Source of the DNA: HK1 sp965202875
GTDB lineage: Bacteria; Pseudomonadota; Gammaproteobacteria; HK1
Assembly (NCBI GenBank): GCA_965202875.1
Contig: OZ241870.1
Location: 4,278,001 to 4,342,000 of the forward strand
Length of the DNA: 64,000 nucleotides
Reading direction: 5' to 3'
Shown here: positions 9,321-17,522 of the stretch, piece after piece
Layout of the letters: every line of letters begins with the position of its first letter
Position numbering within the stretch: position 1 is the first letter of the stretch
Notes under the pieces: model-generated
What the model was told of the DNA's origin: nothing
What the model saw: the letters and a program-made list of their open reading frames with translations, nothing else
Database searches by the model: none
Made by a program: the position numbers and the translations under genes

Positions 9321-11615
9321 CTATCGGGAGCCGATGATGTTCTCGACCGACTTCAAGCGTGCAATCAAACGTTCCGGCTCGAAATCTTGCAGTTTACGAT
9401 ATTTCGCACGAACGGCAATAACACTTGGTGTTGCTTTGTGATCACTCTTCTCGTGTTCTAAACCGGAAAGAAGGTCCGAGAGAGGAATTTTGTCTTTCTC
9501 CAATGTATCTCCCAGAAAATCGATCCAATCGTCCACCTCTGGAACAATATGTGCTTTCTCGAACAATGTGCGAAGCTCGGTAAGCGTCACGCCGTGTTGA
9601 TAATGCAATCGTACAAGGCGCCGCAGATGCTCAATCTTGAGCAGTGTCAAACAACGACTCTTTTCAGAATCGACACGGCGGTTCAGCACACCATCTCGAT
9701 CCGTTTCGGCTGCATACGCAGTCGCGATGAAGAATCCAAAGTCGGCATGTTCCTGCTTGCGAAATTCTTCGAGACTTGCCAGATCGATTTTATCGGCAGA
9801 AACCGATGGATAATTCGTCTGTTTTGCGTCGTAGATCAATCTGTAGTCCGCCAGTGTCCCCTTGTGGCGGCCAAGCCGGGCGTAGAGCACACCATCCGGC
9901 CCAGGTGCATTCCCTCCTTTTCGTTCGTACTTGAATCCCAATACTTGAAATACTGCTCCGACTGCTCTTTCGAGTGCTGCATGATTCTCGCTTGCGACGT
10001 CAAGCCGCCGCAGTACTTCGCCTGCGGTCGGTGGAGCATCGCCGGCCATCAGGCGCAGGACTCGGTCACGATCTCTCAAGAAATTGGCGATTGCCGCCCG
10101 ATCTATCCCTTGATCCTGAAGCTGGCCTTCGAGGAGCACTTCGGAGGAGGCGAATAGTTTTGCCGGGTTGCGATGCTTGTCTCCGTCGGTGAGCTTGTCC
10201 ACAAACGGATGATCGGCATTCACCACGAGGCTGCGCGTGGCCGGATCATAGCGAAGTGCGGGAGCATTCGGACCATGGTGTACGAATTTGGTCTCATCGA
10301 GAGGCTTTTCTGAAACTTCCTCCTCATATGTCGTCAGCCATTCGGAATAATCTTCTTTTTCTACGTCATGAGGAATTCCGATATAGAAGGATTCCGAGCC
10401 AGTCTCTACCGTATTGCGCACACTGCGAATCAAGGGTTCCGTCACGTGTGTGCTCGGGTTTTCCGACAACAGGGCGATGATATCCAGTTGCTCGTTCTCT
10501 TTCCTGTTCCATTCCTCGTAGGCAGTTCTGCATTGATTGAATACATCCAGAAGATATTTGCGAAATGCCCGGATCTCCTCGGAGTCTCTTACACCTTCAC
10601 GCGAGGAGAGCAAGTGCTCCCGCAATCCGTCAGCGTTGACTTCCAGTGCAAAGCGGGACCATGCCGCATGATTCGGTTGTTGGACGCCGAACAGCTCATC
10701 TTCAAGATTGATGACGCGCTTCCTGATGCGGATGAAGAAACCGTGACTCCGCCCGATCTGTTCTGATTTTCCGGTTGTCAGTTGTTTTTCATGAATACGG
10801 GCAGCTCCTTCCACTTTTCCTATGCTCGGGAGATCCTTATTTATCGAAATTGATTTGATCTCGGGTATACTTTCCTTGCTGGATGCAATCCGTTGGCCAT
10901 TGAGCCATATCCCGAAATCGGTATGGAGAGGCAGCCCTGTGCTCAAGACCCACTTGAGCGTACCTGTTGAGAGTTTGTTGTACAGATCTCGGAAATCGGA
11001 CATGCCGGCAGCCGTCCAGGTTCGATTCCGTCCTTGATCACCAAACATGAGATGCCAAGCAGCAGGATCGCGATGTTCGATCTCTGACAAGTGCATCCTG
11101 GCTGTTGCTTCATCTACTTCACGCAGGGACACTTGAACCGGGTTGATTGATTCCCTTTGGCGTCCGGTGACTTGACGGAAATCCATCGCCGTCAAAAGCA
11201 GCTTACCATCTACGCGACTGATGTGTATGAGCTTCCATGCAAGAACATACGCCGCCAGCTTCCCGATACCGAATTGCCCGATAGGAGCGCGTCCGCTTGG
11301 TGGTAATGGCCCGCCTTTGGTCGTATCGGCAATTCGCCAAAGTTGACGGAATCCATGCTCATTCATGCCACTACCGTCGTCAATTACCCAGAGCGGCTTG
11401 ATGCCATCTGTCTCGTTTTCAGGTTGTTCAGGAAGCAACACATGAACACGGGATGCTTCTGCATCGTACCCGTTGCTTACGAGTTCCTCGATGGCCTTGT
11501 GGGGGCTTTGGTACAGACCTTCGGAGAATAGTCGGATAATTTCATAGCTGATCCGAACTGGAATCTCTTCGATTTCCTGTCCGGCGCCTGATAATTGCGA
11601 TATGTCCGCTGACAT
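9321..11615 (-). CDS. GHKL (Hsp90/MutL/MORC-like) ATPase with C-terminal nuclease-like region
   Basis: Residues about 20-200 form a GHKL ATPase: EELVSNGYDA (N box, 43-52), DDGSGM (79-84) and GQFGIGKLA (113-121). The C-terminal 200 residues contain a PD-(D/E)xK-like pattern, PDGVLYARL then YRLIYDAKQT, followed by a helix, near residues 585-640. GHKL ATPases of the MutL/MORC type fused to restriction-like nucleases are known partners of DNA methyltransferases in prokaryotes, and the next gene encodes one. The start at ATG 11615 is chosen because AAGGAG lies nine nt upstream; a TTG at 11624 overlaps the hsdM-hsdS stop but abuts the Shine-Dalgarno sequence. Length about 764 residues. The nuclease role is inference. 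Confidence 0.8.
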   Translation of the reverse strand: MSADISQLSGAGQEIEEIPVRISYEIIRLFSEGLYQSPHKAIEELVSNGYDAEASRVHVLLPEQPENETDGIKPLWVIDDGSGMNEHGFRQLWRIADTTKGGPLPPSGRAPIGQFGIGKLAAYVLAWKLIHISRVDGKLLLTAMDFRQVTGRQRESINPVQVSLREVDEATARMHLSEIEHRDPAAWHLMFGDQGRNRTWTAAGMSDFRDLYNKLSTGTLKWVLSTGLPLHTDFGIWLNGQRIASSKESIPEIKSISINKDLPSIGKVEGAARIHEKQLTTGKSEQIGRSHGFFIRIRKRVINLEDELFGVQQPNHAAWSRFALEVNADGLREHLLSSREGVRDSEEIRAFRKYLLDVFNQCRTAYEEWNRKENEQLDIIALLSENPSTHVTEPLIRSVRNTVETGSESFYIGIPHDVEKEDYSEWLTTYEEEVSEKPLDETKFVHHGPNAPALRYDPATRSLVVNADHPFVDKLTDGDKHRNPAKLFASSEVLLEGQLQDQGIDRAAIANFLRDRDRVLRLMAGDAPPTAGEVLRRLDVASENHAALERAVGAVFQVLGFKYERKGGNAPGPDGVLYARLGRHKGTLADYRLIYDAKQTNYPSVSADKIDLASLEEFRKQEHADFGFFIATAYAAETDRDGVLNRRVDSEKSRCLTLLKIEHLRRLVRLHYQHGVTLTELRTLFEKAHIVPEVDDWIDFLGDTLEKDKIPLSDLLSGLEHEKSDHKATPSVIAVRAKYRKLQDFEPERLIARLKSVENIIGSR

Positions 11616-11620
11616 GGATT

Positions 11621-14431
11621 TCAACTCCTTGCATTCTCTGGTTTTTCAATTGTTCTGGTATCGATCTTGCCGGTTACGGCAGCGGTAATGAGAGCAGCGC
11701 GGTATTCCTGTAGGCGTTCGGTGGCCATCTCTATCTTGGTGATCAAGCTGTCGAGCTTCTTCGTTTCGCGATCGAGGAAATCGGAGATGGTGTGCTGTTC
11801 GGCGACCTTGGGTAATGTAATTGGCAGCATTCCAATTTCGAATGCATTTATGGCAGGGTAGCTGACGCCGACGGATCGAGCCATGATTGCTTCGATGAAT
11901 CCTGATTCGTGCAAGGCGTAGGACATGAATGGGGCACAAACGGAGCGCGGACGTACAACCGCAAAGCCCGTGGAAACAACGGTGTTCGGGATCGGATCCT
12001 GGATTGCGGCAATCGCCCGAAGATATGTCCGCACGGTGGATACGATCGTGTCTCCATCACGAACGATTCGCCGTGCTCTGCTCGGGGCGTCCTCGAACGA
12101 CACTTTCGTTGTGGATGAAATTCCTTTCACCGCATTCACGCTGCTGATGTCCACATACGTCATTTCCAGATCGGGGTCGGTGGTTTCAGGCAATGCTTCG
12201 TCGTTGATAGAAGCGGAATATTTGAGTCGCCGCCCTTCCCAGTGCTCCGGCACGTCTCCGAGCCACTCGATACCGGAAGACCTGTACCTCGGATAGGGTG
12301 GCAGATTGATCGACGCCACCTCACCAAGAAGCTCCGTGATCTCGGCCCCCAGCGCCTTGATGTCCGCTTCGATCACCTCCAACGGCCGTGGCGGCTCATA
12401 CCGGTAGAAGTGGCGGTTGAAGGGGATCTCGTAGCCGATCCTGGTCTTGCTCTCGTCGATCCAGGCGTCGGGGACGTGGGGCAGCACTTCGCGCCGGAAG
12501 TATTCGCCAATGTCCTCCTTGAGCGGGACGCTCTCGGTATCGCGCAACTCCGGATCGGGCTCGGGGTTGCCGTGCCGGTCGCGGCATACCTCGGCGTTTG
12601 TGTCACGTTCGCCGAGCGCTGCCAGCACCGCCTTGCGCTCGGAGGCATCGAGGCGGACGCCGGCGGCGTGGCCGAGATCGCGCAGGGCGGTCAGGAACGC
12701 CTCGCGGTCGTTCCAGGTCACCGCGCCGTACACGTCCACGAAGTCGGCCAGGAGCCCGCGGATCGCCTCCTGCCGGCACTTGCCGGCCTCGATCTCGGCG
12801 AGCCGCGCCTTCTCGTTCTTCCTGTGGCTGGCCGCGAGGTTCACGAATCCCCGCTGGACCTCCAGGCGGGCGAGCCGCTCCGGGGTCGCCGCAAAGTCGA
12901 GGCGCAACGGGCACTCGATGGTGATCTTGCGGAAGCCGAAGTCGGCGTTGTCGAACACCTTGCCGACCACGCGCACCCGCTCGACCGGCTCCCCGGTGAT
13001 CGGATCATCTTCGGTGAAGGACCGGGTCTCGCCGTCCCTGAAGCGGCCGAAGATGCGGGTGAGGTCCCCGATCTGGTCGGGCTCGCCCCGCCGGTCCGCG
13101 GGGTCGCCGAGCTTGTTGCGCTTGTTGCCGAGGCTCTTCGGCATCTTGACGAAGAAGCGGCGGGCGTCGATGAGCTGGACCTTGCCCTTGCGCCGGGGCG
13201 GCTTGCGGTTGGTGAGCACCCACACATAGGTCGCGATGCCGGTGTTGTAGAAGAGCTGGTCGGGCAGCGCGACGATGGCCTCCAGCCAGTCGTTCTCGAT
13301 GATCCACCGGCGGATGTTGCTCTCGCCGCTGCCCGCGTCGCCGGTGAACAGCGGCGAGCCGTTGAACACGATGGCGATGCGGCTGCCGCCGTCCTTCGGC
13401 GCGCGCATCTTCGAGAGCATGTGCTGGAGGAACAGCAGCGAGCCGTCGTTGATGCGCGGCAGGCCGGCGCCGAAACGGCCGTTGTCGCCGAGCGTTTCGG
13501 CCTCCCGTTCGACGTAGCCGCGCTGCTGCTTCCACTCCACGCCGAAGGGGGGATTGGCGAGCATGTAGTCGAAGGTCCACTTCCCGCCCCGGTCGTCGTA
13601 CTCGAAGGCGTCCCGCGTGAAGGTGTCCCCGAGGCGGATGTTGTCGTCGTCCTCGCCCTTGATGAGCATGTCGGACTTGCACACCGCCCATGCCTCGTCG
13701 TTCCAGTCCTGCCCGAAGAGGTGGAGGTTCGCTTCCGCGTTGAGGGTGTGGATGTACTTCTCGGCCACCGACAGCATGCCGCCGGTGCCGCAGGCCGGAT
13801 CGTAGAGGGTCTTGACGACGTGGCTCTTGCGCAGGTCCCGTTCGGGCGCCAGCAGCAGGTTGACCATCAGCTTGATCACCTCGCGCGGCGTGAAGTGCTC
13901 CCCGGCCTCCTCGTTGGACTGCTCCGCCCCGATGCGGATGAGCTCCTCGAAGACGTAGCCCATCTGGGCGTTGTCCACCCGCTCCGGCGAGAGGTCGACC
14001 CCGGCGAAGCGCTTCACCACCTCGTAGAGCAGGTTCTTCTCCTCCATGCGGGCGATCTGCCGGTCGAAGGCGAAGCGCTCCATGATCTCGCGCACGTTGG
14101 GGGAGAATCCGTTGACCCAGGCGTTCAGGTTGGGGGCGAGCCGGCTCGGGTCGTCCAGGAGCCTGGGCAGGTCGAGCTTCGAGAGGTTGTAGAAGGGGCG
14201 CCCGGTGACCTTGCGCAGCACGCTCCGGACGACGGTCTCCGGCTTCGATTCGATCTTCGCGTGCCGCGCGAGCACCCGCGCCCTGGTGGGGGCGAGCAGG
14301 CAGTCGAAGCGCCGCAGCACCGTCATCGGCAGGATGACCTTGCGGTACTCGTTGCGCTTGTACGGCCCGCGGAGCAGGTTGCAGATGCTCCAGATGAAGC
14401 CGGCGAGCCGGGGGTGGGTTTCGGGGCTCAA
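11621..14431 (-). CDS. hsdM: Type I methyltransferase HsdM fused to a half-size specificity subunit HsdS
   Basis: The 936-residue protein joins two normally separate subunits. Residues 1-700 are HsdM: an N-terminal helical domain, SAM motif DPACGTGGM (211-219) and NPPF (293-296), the N6-adenine methylation signature. Residues about 708-936 are an HsdS-like module starting at PPYPRYRSSGIEWLG and ending in the conserved helix ISDFLDRETKKLDSLITKIE. Only one target-recognition domain is present, about 229 residues instead of the usual two in about 400. A half-S subunit would be expected to act as a dimer and read a symmetric bipartite site. A GHKL-nuclease gene follows directly, and the matching hsdR lies 7.9 kb downstream. 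Confidence 0.92.
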   Translation of the reverse strand: MSPETHPRLAGFIWSICNLLRGPYKRNEYRKVILPMTVLRRFDCLLAPTRARVLARHAKIESKPETVVRSVLRKVTGRPFYNLSKLDLPRLLDDPSRLAPNLNAWVNGFSPNVREIMERFAFDRQIARMEEKNLLYEVVKRFAGVDLSPERVDNAQMGYVFEELIRIGAEQSNEEAGEHFTPREVIKLMVNLLLAPERDLRKSHVVKTLYDPACGTGGMLSVAEKYIHTLNAEANLHLFGQDWNDEAWAVCKSDMLIKGEDDDNIRLGDTFTRDAFEYDDRGGKWTFDYMLANPPFGVEWKQQRGYVEREAETLGDNGRFGAGLPRINDGSLLFLQHMLSKMRAPKDGGSRIAIVFNGSPLFTGDAGSGESNIRRWIIENDWLEAIVALPDQLFYNTGIATYVWVLTNRKPPRRKGKVQLIDARRFFVKMPKSLGNKRNKLGDPADRRGEPDQIGDLTRIFGRFRDGETRSFTEDDPITGEPVERVRVVGKVFDNADFGFRKITIECPLRLDFAATPERLARLEVQRGFVNLAASHRKNEKARLAEIEAGKCRQEAIRGLLADFVDVYGAVTWNDREAFLTALRDLGHAAGVRLDASERKAVLAALGERDTNAEVCRDRHGNPEPDPELRDTESVPLKEDIGEYFRREVLPHVPDAWIDESKTRIGYEIPFNRHFYRYEPPRPLEVIEADIKALGAEITELLGEVASINLPPYPRYRSSGIEWLGDVPEHWEGRRLKYSASINDEALPETTDPDLEMTYVDISSVNAVKGISSTTKVSFEDAPSRARRIVRDGDTIVSTVRTYLRAIAAIQDPIPNTVVSTGFAVVRPRSVCAPFMSYALHESGFIEAIMARSVGVSYPAINAFEIGMLPITLPKVAEQHTISDFLDRETKKLDSLITKIEMATERLQEYRAALITAAVTGKIDTRTIEKPENARS

Positions 14432-14614
14432 TGCGGATCCTCGGCGGTCCCTCCTTCTCCTTCCGATTGTGCCGGTCCCGGTGGGTTGCTTTCCACCGGC
14501 CCGCCTTCACACCGGCCCGCCGTCATCGCCACCCGCGGGGGCAGCTTCCGGGCGGCACGGCCGGGAGGATGAGCCCCGGGGACGCTTCGGGGGCCGGGGT
14601 ACGGCGTTCGTCGG

Positions 14615-15004
14615 CTCGTAGTTCAGATGCCCGAGATGCACCGGCATGGTATGCGGCGCGACCCCGGCACCGTAGATGCCGGCCATGGCCTCCGTCACCG
14701 CCGGGCTGAGGCACAGGTCCCGAAGCCAGCGGGAGCGGTAGCAGCCGCTGCGAACGACGTTCTCGATCCGGTTGCCAGCCCGTGTCGCGCGGGCGGTGCG
14801 CTGCATGACCGCGACCCCCTCGTCGCTCAGCACCCGGAACGGGGTCGAGACCGCGACCGGGGTCGCCGTCGGCTCGATCTCGGCGTCCGGGTAGCCGAGC
14901 TCGGCGAGGGTGACCACCTTGGCCGGCGGCTCCAGCGCCAGGTGCCGGTCCGGATCGAAGGGCGGCTCGCCGGCCAGCCATCGGTAGCCCGCGGGCGGAT
15001 GTTC
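14615..15004 (-). pseudogene. PhyH-like dioxygenase fragment
   Basis: The reading frame runs GYRWLAGEPPF, AKVVTLAELGYPD, FRVLSDEGV, ENVVRSGCYRSRW and HTMPVHLGHLNYEPTN. This order resembles the N-terminal half of phytanoyl-CoA dioxygenase-like proteins, up to just before the iron-binding His/Asp motif. At about 14615 the similarity stops and a random tail follows. At about 15004 it meets the Fic relic on the other strand. Both ends are therefore missing, and the metal centre was never reached. Identification is from memory of the family pattern. Confidence 0.5.
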
Positions 15005-15009
15005 CGGGA

Positions 15010-15175
15010 AAGGGACGGCGACGGGCGCATCGGCCGGTTCCTGGTGAGCGTGATGCGGGCGGCGGGCCGTGGACCGTCATCCCGGTCGAGCGGCGCAAGG
15101 AATGCACGGCGGCGCTCGAAGCTGCGAGAGTGCGCCAGGAGATCGGCCCGTTCGCCGACTGGAGTTGTGCCGACT
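15010..15175 (+). pseudogene. Second Fic relic (3' end only)
   Basis: The sequence encodes DGDGRIGRFLVSVMRAAG, then after a small shift VIPVERRKECTAALEAARV and RQEIGPFADW. It closely matches the 3' end of the broken Fic gene at 4.6-4.8 kb, in the same orientation. The DGNGR core has become DGDGR, and the conserved His and everything upstream are absent. It lies between the PhyH-like fragment and fdrA. Confidence 0.7.
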
Positions 15176-16992
15176 CAGCGTGCGCACCCGATGATCATGG
15201 CGGCCACGGCGGCGGCATCGGCGTTCGAGGGGGCGACGATCACTCCGGCGTCCCCGAGCATCGCAACCTGGCGCTCGTAGTCCTGCGGGTCGTCGCGGGT
15301 GCCGCAGACCGACGCAACGACCGCGGGACCCTCGCCGTGCGCGCCCACGACCGCGTCGCGGACCGGCCGTGCGGGATCCGCGTGTGCGCCGAGGCCGAGC
15401 ACCACGTCGAGCAGCACCACGGCAACTTCCGGCTCGGCGAGCGCCTCGCGCAACCTCGCGGTGCGGGGGGCAGGGTCGATCATCGGATGCGGGCGGCCGA
15501 TGGTGTATTCGTCGGCGCCGAGGTCGATCAGGCTGTCCGCAGAGCACGGATCGTCGACACCGGACGGCCCGGGTGCGACCGCGCCGCTCCTGCGCCGCGC
15601 AACACCGGGTGCATCCGCGGGCCCGTCGGTGGCGGAATCGGTTGTGCCGTGCATGGATCGCGGCTCGTCGGCATCGTGTCGCGCGGGTGGGCTCCGGCCG
15701 TCCTCGCATCGTGGAACGCCGGGCTCCCGGGGCCCGCCGGGTGCATCCGCAGCCCATCCCTCCGGACCGTTTTCACCCGGACGGTGTTCATCGATGCCGG
15801 ACCGCACGGATGAAACGGCATTCGAGGCGACGTCGATCCCCGCCGCCGCCAACACCGCATGCGCCTCCGTGGCGAGCGTGCCGCCGCAGAAGAGGCCGCG
15901 CAGCGCGCGCCGGCCCGGCCCGAGTCGCCCCGCCGCATCCCGTGCGACCGCACCGGCGTCGTAGTCCGGGGCGATCGGGCACCCGGTCGCGCGATCGACC
16001 GCCTCCTTGAGCGTAGGTACGAGCACCGGACCCGACGGCGGCACTTCGATTCCGCCGGCACCGGCACCGAACACGACCGCGGTGCACGGCTTGCCCGCCT
16101 TCGCAATCCGCTCGAAGACGGCGCGCGCGGTCCGGGGGCCGGGAGGCTTGGAGACGAGGATCAGATGATCGGTGCCGGCGTCCGCCGCGAGGAGATCGAC
16201 GGCGTCGAGCGTGCTGACGCCCCCCACTGCATCGGTCAGGTCGCGTCCGCCTACGCCGATCCCGTGCGAGACGCCGGCCCCGGCGCGCGCGAGCAGCACC
16301 GCCACTTCCTGCAACCCGGTCCCCGCCGCGGCGATCACCCCGACCCGGCCGCGGGGGACGACGTTCGCGAACGCAAGCGGCGTGCCGGCGACGTACGCGG
16401 TGCCGCAGTCGGGACCCATCACGAGCAGCCCTCGCGCGTGCGCCCGCGCCTTGAGTGCGCGCTCCGATGCCAGCGGGACGTTGTCGCTGAACAACATCAC
16501 GTTCAGCCCGCGGTCGAGCGCGCGCCGGGCCTCGCGGGCCGCGTAGGCGCCGGGGGTGGAGACAAGCACGAGGTTCGCGTCCCCCATGCGGTCGAGCGCG
16601 CCGTCGAGGGTGCGGGGCCGCCACCGTCCGCCCTCGGCCGGCGCGCTCTTGCGGTCGAGCGCGTCCCGGGCCCAGGAGAGCGCGGCCTCCGCCGCCGCCT
16701 CGTCGCCGGCGCGGACCGCGACGACGAGGTCGTTCGGGCCCGCCGCCTCGCCCGCCGGTGCGAGCATTCCGGCCTCGCGCATGATCTCCCGGTTCGGAGG
16801 AGTGCCGATCATCGCCACCGCGTCTTCGACCCCCGGCAACGCAGCGAGGTCCCCCGACAGCCGCATCAGCGCGACCGAGTCGAAATAGAAGCCGCGCCGC
16901 ACTTCGTTGACGACGATGCTCGTCCCGGCCACCTCGCCGGCGGCGCCACGCGCGGCCCGCGTCCTGTCGTCGTCGGCGAGCATCGCGTTCAC
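15175..16992 (-). CDS. fdrA: FdrA-like acyl-CoA synthetase-related protein
   Basis: FdrA proteins resemble the alpha and beta parts of succinyl-CoA synthetase and usually sit with purine/allantoin degradation genes. This copy (605 residues from GTG 16992, or 602 from ATG 16983) shows the family order: GFYFDSVALMRLS near the start, VSTPGAYA, the CoA-binding region NVMLFSDNVPL then GPDCGTA, GVIAAAGTGLQEV, LRGLFCGGTLA and, near the C-terminus, IDLGADEYTIGRPHPMIDP. Between the last two is an insert of about 90 residues rich in Pro, Gly, Arg and Asp that I do not expect in the family. No DUF1116 or carbamate kinase partner is present, so its pathway here is unclear. It may be intact but recently altered. 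Confidence 0.8.
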   Translation of the reverse strand: MNAMLADDDRTRAARGAAGEVAGTSIVVNEVRRGFYFDSVALMRLSGDLAALPGVEDAVAMIGTPPNREIMREAGMLAPAGEAAGPNDLVVAVRAGDEAAAEAALSWARDALDRKSAPAEGGRWRPRTLDGALDRMGDANLVLVSTPGAYAAREARRALDRGLNVMLFSDNVPLASERALKARAHARGLLVMGPDCGTAYVAGTPLAFANVVPRGRVGVIAAAGTGLQEVAVLLARAGAGVSHGIGVGGRDLTDAVGGVSTLDAVDLLAADAGTDHLILVSKPPGPRTARAVFERIAKAGKPCTAVVFGAGAGGIEVPPSGPVLVPTLKEAVDRATGCPIAPDYDAGAVARDAAGRLGPGRRALRGLFCGGTLATEAHAVLAAAGIDVASNAVSSVRSGIDEHRPGENGPEGWAADAPGGPREPGVPRCEDGRSPPARHDADEPRSMHGTTDSATDGPADAPGVARRRSGAVAPGPSGVDDPCSADSLIDLGADEYTIGRPHPMIDPAPRTARLREALAEPEVAVVLLDVVLGLGAHADPARPVRDAVVGAHGEGPAVVASVCGTRDDPQDYERQVAMLGDAGVIVAPSNADAAAVAAMIIGCAR

Positions 16993-17082
16993 TCCGCGTC
17001 CATCCCTTTCCCGATGATTGCCCGGGCCTGCCCGAAGCGTGCGTACGGCATTGACGTTCCCGGCCTCCGCCTGCCCGGCTCC

Positions 17083-17430
17083 CGGTGGGCGGCGCGGATG
17101 CCGATCGTCGAGGACCGGCGCGAACCTGTGATCGCGGCGCTGGCCATGGAGCGGGTGCCGGCGCTCGCGCGGGCCGGCGTCAAGACCGTCGTGCACGGGC
17201 CGATCACGTTCACGCCGGACGCGAACCCGCTCATCGGTCCGGCCTTCGGGCTCGGCAACGCCTGGCTGCTCACCGGGTCGAGCATGGGGGTGATGGAAGG
17301 CGGCGGCGCCGGGCGCTTCCTCGCCGACTGGATGGTCGACGGCACCCCGCCGATGGGCGCCCTGGCCGTGGACCCCCGGCGTTTCGGCGCCTGGGCGGCG
17401 GAGCGCGACCACCACCTGTGGCCAGGGTTG
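17083..17430 (+). pseudogene. FAD-dependent oxidoreductase fragment (dimethylglycine/sarcosine dehydrogenase-like)
   Basis: The plus-strand frame reads MERVPALARAGVKTVVHGP, ITFTPDANPLIGP, GNAWLLTGSSMGVMEGGGAG and FLADWMVDG, ending DPRRFGAWA. This is the C-terminal part of the FAD domain of dimethylglycine or sarcosine dehydrogenase-like enzymes, with the glycine-rich FAD-contacting stretch kept. The N-terminal Rossmann motif is missing upstream, where fdrA begins on the other strand, and the frame runs into the autotransporter terminator downstream. It is a truncated relic. Confidence 0.65.
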
Positions 17431-17457
17431 TCGGTGTCAGGGGTCGGGTGTGCGCCG

Positions 17458-17493
17458 AAAAAAATCGCGCGGGCCCCGGGTGAGGCCCGCGCG
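17458..17493 (-). terminator. Rho-independent terminator of autotransporter 1
   Basis: A perfect 10-bp stem (cgcgcgggcc at 17466-17475 with ggcccgcgcg at 17484-17493) and an 8-nt loop are followed, in the minus-strand sense, by seven T. It lies about 30 nt after the stop of the first autotransporter. Confidence 0.9.
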
Positions 17494-17522
17494 CCCGGAT
17501 ACCGCTTCGCAAAACGCAAGGA

